NCBI GenBank assembly: GCA_001970855.1
Contig: LSSN01000532.1
Location: forward strand, 3,807-31,779
Origin: Smittium culicis
Taxonomy: Eukaryota; Kickxellomycota; Harpellomycetes; Harpellales; Legeriomycetaceae
Reading direction: 5' to 3'
DNA length: 27,973 nucleotides
Part shown: positions 24,286-27,973 of the stretch, one piece after another
Layout of the letters: each line of letters starts with the position of its first letter
How positions within the stretch are numbered: position 1 is the first letter of the stretch
Made by a program: the position numbers and the translations under genes
The notes under the pieces: generated by a model
Databases searched by the model: none
What the model saw: only the letters and a program-made list of their open reading frames with translations
What the model was told of the DNA's origin: nothing

Positions 24286-27192
24286 ATGAATTTAATTTTT
24301 TTATCTGTTATCTTTGGATATTTTTCCGCTGCCAAAATTTTCCACGCTTTGACATATGACCAGCGTAAAAGTGACGGGGATTGTTTTACTCTTGATCAGG
24401 TTATAAAGCATATAAGCCTAATAAAAAATTATACGGATATTATTCACTCTTCTGGAATATCGCATTGTAAACAGGCAGAAATGATTATAAAAGCTTTAGG
24501 AAAGGACGCTGAAGAAAGACTATATTTGAGCATTGATTTTGAAAATGATGCTGATTTTAATAAAGAGATGGATAGCATCAAGAAAATACATGAAAAATAT
24601 GGATTGGATAAATATGTTAAAGCTATAATAGTTGGAAATTATCCTGTTAGTAGAAATATTAGCAATGCTGAGAATCTTATTGCTAAAATAAACACTGTAT
24701 TTGAATTTTTGGTGAAAAAAGGTCTTCATGGAATCAATGTTACAGTTTCTGATAATTGGGATAATTTTGACCGCAGAATAATTAGCTCTGTAGACTATAT
24801 TATGTTTAGTCCGTTCCCATATAGATTAAATATAGACTACAAGAATGCAACTGAATTTATTTTTGGTAAATTAAAAGATATCAAGAATAGCTCTAGTGGT
24901 AAGGATGTCGTTTTTGGCCAGATTGGATGGCCGACTAGTGATGAGGCTAAAGCTTATAAAGGAGCAAGTATTGAAAATAATAAGTCATTTATGAAAGAAT
25001 TTGTCGCTAAATCTAATATAGAGGGAATAGATTATATATGGTATAGTTCAATAGATTCTCTTTATAATGCAAAATATACAAATGAACTACTTGAAGAAAG
25101 CTACGATATACCTCAGAGCGGCAGAATAGCTCCTATAAATAAAAAGATTGAAAGTAATTTATTGATGAAAAGAAGCAATCAAGACCAAATAAGCTCTAAA
25201 TCTGAAAAAAATACTAAACTTAATAAGAATTCTAAAACTCAAAAAAATACTGAACTTTTAAAGAATTCTAAAACTCAAAAAAGCACAAAATCTTCAATAT
25301 CATTCAATGATACGGATAGTTCTTCTAAAAAAGTAGATGGACAATCTGAATTCAGTAGAGCTAAAACTCAAAGTAACTTTAATGATTATGGTGATGAAAA
25401 AAGCAACGAAAAAGATGACAATTTCAACAGTGAAATCAGCCAAGATACCAACCAAAGCGAAAACGAAAATAACGAAGACATACGAGATGAGGAAGATGAA
25501 AACTTTGATTTTGAAGATGATCTCAGCAAGGAAAGCAACGAAAACGAAATCGGAAAAATCATAGAAAAAGAAGAAAACAAAGATTTTGACAATGAACTCA
25601 GAGAAAATAACGCCTCAGAAAGCGTTAGAGAATATCCATTTATAGAGGCCCAACAAGCGTCAGGAAATTTTCAGGAAGCTATTTATATTCCGCATTCTGG
25701 GAATGGAATGCAAATCGGAGACTTGATAAAAACAAATAAAGAAAAATATCCAAAAAACGAGCAAGATTCTAAAAATATAAAACTAGAAATGGGACCTACT
25801 CCATTCAAAATAAACACATCAAGTAATAGTATACCCGCTCTTCAAAGCAATGATCCCTCTACATATTCAGACTCTAAATATAGCTACAGAGATGGGCTAA
25901 ATTATAATTTAAATTATAGAGACAGAAAAACTCCTTCTATTACGACTACGAATACTAATTACAACTTCAGTGGAGGATCAGGATATAACACAAAATACAT
26001 CGACAAAAATAATGATAATAATAAGCTGGGTGTATGCTCTTATTCAAAAAATATTTATAGCGACGGATTTAACACATTCCCAGGTTATGACAATGATAGA
26101 ATAAAAAAAATCCCGACTTTTATAGAATCGAATTTAAATAATGGACATAGCGATGAAGCTTCCCAAAAAGCTAATGAACAGCAAAATATCATAATTGAAG
26201 TTGTAGTTAAAAATAGCTCAAAAGGAAAAACTGATAGTGATTTTATAGGATACGAAGATGACGCTAAAGCTACTGATGAATCTGAAGATACTGAAGATAA
26301 AGAAGATAATGAAGATACTGAAGATTATGATAAGGATGATAAGGATGATGAAGATGATGAAGATGATAAGGATGATAAGGATGACGAGGATGATGAGGAT
26401 GATAAGGATGACAAGGATGATGAAGATGATGATATTACAGACCATAAAACTTTAAAAAATCCAAAACCCACAGGTAAAAAATATATGAAAGATAGAAAAA
26501 TTGTAGATACAAATAAAAAAAAAAAGTTGAATAATTCCAATCAAGAGTTGGGTAAAAAAAAAAAATTTATTTGTAATAAATACGACGAATGCGATGAAAG
26601 AAAAAAATCAAAAAAATCTAATGTAAAAATAGGTCACAAAGAGATCCTTAAAAACTCCGATAATTCTGATTTTCCTAATTTTAGCTCAAAAAAAAGCGGA
26701 AAAAAAGCTATTAATAAACAATTATATATAAGTAAGGATAAACCACAAGGTAAAAAAAATGATCTTGAAGGTGATGAAAATACAAAAAATCTGAATAACA
26801 GCAAATCAGAAATTCTACCTGAGTATGAGAATAAATATTCATACCACAATCAATCTCAATACAATTTTAAAATTCATAACTCGAGTAATAATCAACCGAA
26901 ACACTGGCAAAAAATTCAATACCTTGATCAAAAACAAGCTCAAAATCAGAATCCCTATCAAAATGAATCTCAAAAAATATATATTAGTCAGAATCCGTAT
27001 CAAAAAGAATCCCAAAGAAAATATATTAGTCAGAATCCGTATCAAAACCAATCTCAATATAGGTACCAAATCCATTATAATTACCCAGCTAAAAACCAGT
27101 ATAATTACCAAAGATTATATCCATATAAGTACCAAAGCCGATATAATTACCCAGATCCAAATCAATACAATTTCCAAAGCAAGTATTCATAA
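24286..27192 (+). CDS. Secreted GH17-like protein lacking both catalytic Glu, with long low-complexity tail
   Basis: A single exon of 968 residues. Residues 1-19 look like a signal peptide (MNLIFLSVIFGYFSAAK). Residues 20-275 follow the GH17 (beta-1,3-glucanase/glucanosyltransferase) plan: LTYDQRKSDGDCFTLDQV at the first strand, VGNY (116-119) where active enzymes have VGNE, FSPFPY (174-179), and GQIGWPT (211-217) where active enzymes have a form like (S/T)ETGWPS. Acid/base Glu is thus Tyr119 and nucleophile Glu is Gln212, so glycosidase activity is unlikely; glucan binding is possible but inferred. The tail is disordered: two 12-residue NSKTQK repeats, an acidic stretch, a D/E/K tract (about 664-716), a Lys-rich block, and a Tyr/Gln/Asn-rich end with three 14-residue repeats. 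No C-terminal hydrophobic GPI signal is visible. In-frame codons past the stop continue the same composition. A cell-wall or surface-attachment role is plausible, not shown. Confidence 0.85.
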   Translation: MNLIFLSVIFGYFSAAKIFHALTYDQRKSDGDCFTLDQVIKHISLIKNYTDIIHSSGISHCKQAEMIIKALGKDAEERLYLSIDFENDADFNKEMDSIKKIHEKYGLDKYVKAIIVGNYPVSRNISNAENLIAKINTVFEFLVKKGLHGINVTVSDNWDNFDRRIISSVDYIMFSPFPYRLNIDYKNATEFIFGKLKDIKNSSSGKDVVFGQIGWPTSDEAKAYKGASIENNKSFMKEFVAKSNIEGIDYIWYSSIDSLYNAKYTNELLEESYDIPQSGRIAPINKKIESNLLMKRSNQDQISSKSEKNTKLNKNSKTQKNTELLKNSKTQKSTKSSISFNDTDSSSKKVDGQSEFSRAKTQSNFNDYGDEKSNEKDDNFNSEISQDTNQSENENNEDIRDEEDENFDFEDDLSKESNENEIGKIIEKEENKDFDNELRENNASESVREYPFIEAQQASGNFQEAIYIPHSGNGMQIGDLIKTNKEKYPKNEQDSKNIKLEMGPTPFKINTSSNSIPALQSNDPSTYSDSKYSYRDGLNYNLNYRDRKTPSITTTNTNYNFSGGSGYNTKYIDKNNDNNKLGVCSYSKNIYSDGFNTFPGYDNDRIKKIPTFIESNLNNGHSDEASQKANEQQNIIIEVVVKNSSKGKTDSDFIGYEDDAKATDESEDTEDKEDNEDTEDYDKDDKDDEDDEDDKDDKDDEDDEDDKDDKDDEDDDITDHKTLKNPKPTGKKYMKDRKIVDTNKKKKLNNSNQELGKKKKFICNKYDECDERKKSKKSNVKIGHKEILKNSDNSDFPNFSSKKSGKKAINKQLYISKDKPQGKKNDLEGDENTKNLNNSKSEILPEYENKYSYHNQSQYNFKIHNSSNNQPKHWQKIQYLDQKQAQNQNPYQNESQKIYISQNPYQKESQRKYISQNPYQNQSQYRYQIHYNYPAKNQYNYQRLYPYKYQSRYNYPDPNQYNFQSKYS
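25210..25281 (+). repeat. Two tandem 36-bp (12-residue) units in the GH17-like gene
   Basis: Units 25210-25245 (NTKLNKNSKTQK) and 25246-25281 (NTELLKNSKTQK) share an exact 22-nt stretch at 25225-25246 and 25261-25282. A partial third unit (STKSS) follows. The near-identity points to recent duplication. Confidence 0.85.
26275..26433 (+). repeat. Asp/Glu/Lys tract coded by GAT-GAW-RAK triplet repeats
   Basis: About 53 codons, nearly all Asp, Glu or Lys. From about 26329 the pattern settles to DDKDDEDDE-like units with a 36-nt higher-order period (DDKDDKDDEDDE). It is part of the tail of the GH17-like protein. The reverse frame reads as runs of Ile and Ser only because of the repeat, which explains spurious open frames there. 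Confidence 0.9.
26950..27075 (+). repeat. Three tandem 42-bp (14-residue) NPYQ units
   Basis: Units are 26950-26991 (NPYQNESQKIYISQ), 26992-27033 (NPYQKESQRKYISQ) and 27034-27075 (NPYQNQSQYRYQIH). An exact 27-nt stretch recurs at 26979-27005 and 27021-27047, so the repeat expanded recently. Further on, YNYP-x2-NQYN-x-Q occurs twice in the last 37 residues. Confidence 0.9.
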
Positions 27193-27973
27193 AAGTACAA
27201 AGGTCAATACGAATATCAATTATGATTTGAGCGATAAATATTTATTAGAATCAAATTTAAAATTAAAAATATAAATATCCCCATTTTATGTTGAATTTAA
27301 AAATAAGAAAGACTTATAATATGTTGAATATGTACATATTCTACATAGTGTATAAAAAAAATAAAGAATCAATATTTACAATTAATCTGAAGGATTTATT
27401 TTAGTTATGGCGAGAAATTTTATTTCTACAATATAGATTAAATGTCAATCTATATAATGTTATTAAATCTTTGCTTATTTGAATTAAAGTAATAAAAAGC
27501 AATACTTCATGTTATCTTTTTTTTCTTACAGCTATACTGTATAACAAATTTGATAACTAATATAAATTTTGCTTCAATAATACAATATCAAATTCAATAT
27601 ATTAATTTTAAGCCATAAAACCCTTTCCCGGGCGTTATATTTTTTTTTCTACCTCACTTATCCTATTTTTTCGATTAAAATAATTTAATATTTAATCTAT
27701 AATAAGTATTAGATTATTTAATAATAAAAGGAAACAATTGATTTGCTTACAAATCTTAACCGAATATTAAAATAACTTTTATCAATGTGTTGGAAGGTAA
27801 AAGGTTTAGCATTTGATAAAAAAAATTGATTATATTTTGTTTATGTATTTTTTTCGCTATATTTTCAAATGGTAAAATATATAACATAAAACTCTTTATC
27901 CTTTCCCGTCGAAAAAATTCTGCATGATAAAAAAATAAACTCCTCTCGTTCAGTAAAAAAATATATAATATTA
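27193..27973. other. Intergenic region after the GH17-like gene
   Basis: No gene is seen. It begins with ten in-frame codons resembling the end of the preceding protein. AACCCTTTCCCG at 27619-27630 and CCTTTCCCGTC at 27900-27910 are shared with the inverted motif at 21488-21499; both local copies follow a CATAAAAC segment. The rest is A+T-rich. Confidence 0.55.

Noticed and set aside
26218..26540. Long frames in both directions across the D/E/K tract
   Set aside because: They are shadows of the triplet repeat, which leaves several frames without stops.
1..27973. CRISPR array, bacterial operon signals, rRNA, spliceosomal snRNAs
   Set aside because: None found by eye. The intron-bearing genes make the window eukaryotic, so bacterial features are not expected.

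Overview
The window looks like nuclear DNA of a fungus with an extremely A+T-rich genome (by eye about four fifths A+T, higher in the first 12 kb). The evidence is eukaryotic and fungal-type: five protein genes, three of them broken by short GT-AG introns (87-159 nt), a tRNA with internal A and B boxes, and a gene set that together fits fungi (SLC1-type acyltransferase, FAM210/Nat2-type DUF1279 protein, Erv26/Svp26, Apa1/Apa2-type Ap4A phosphorylase, and a GH17-like secreted protein). The strong A+T bias and wide spacing suggest an early-diverging lineage, possibly an insect-associated Zoopagomycota such as Harpellales. That placement is inference only.

Layout. 1-11,995: a gene desert with no supportable gene. 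11,996-13,084 (-): 1-acylglycerol-3-phosphate acyltransferase, 3 exons. 13,085-15,579: intergenic, with a degenerate 54-56 bp tandem repeat next to a 9-bp inverted repeat. 15,580-15,661 (+): tRNA-Leu(CAG). 15,865-16,686 (-): mitochondrial DUF1279 protein, one exon. 16,687-18,417: a divergent intergenic region, less A+T-rich than the rest, with CCAAT pentamers and a decayed reading frame. 18,418-19,285 (+): Erv26/Svp26-like cargo receptor, 4 exons. 19,530-20,939 (-): Ap4A phosphorylase, 5 exons, convergent with the previous gene. 20,940-24,285: intergenic, with a TIR-like pair near 21.3-21.5 kb. 24,286-27,192 (+): a 968-residue secreted protein with a GH17-like domain lacking both catalytic glutamates and a long low-complexity tail. 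27,193-27,973: intergenic.

Splicing was worked out by hand. In all three spliced genes the exon phases close exactly, and the resulting proteins (273, 182 and 322 residues) fall near the usual family lengths. The genes do not form a pathway. They are separate housekeeping functions (phospholipid synthesis, mitochondrial inner membrane, ER-Golgi sorting, nucleotide turnover) plus one lineage-specific secreted protein.

The most interesting items are the GH17-like pseudoenzyme with its acidic, lysine-rich and Tyr/Gln repeat blocks; the apparent continuation of that repeat composition past its stop codon; a 12-bp GC-rich motif (AACCCTTTCCCG) recurring in intergenic DNA; and C-rich tracts just after several 5' splice sites.
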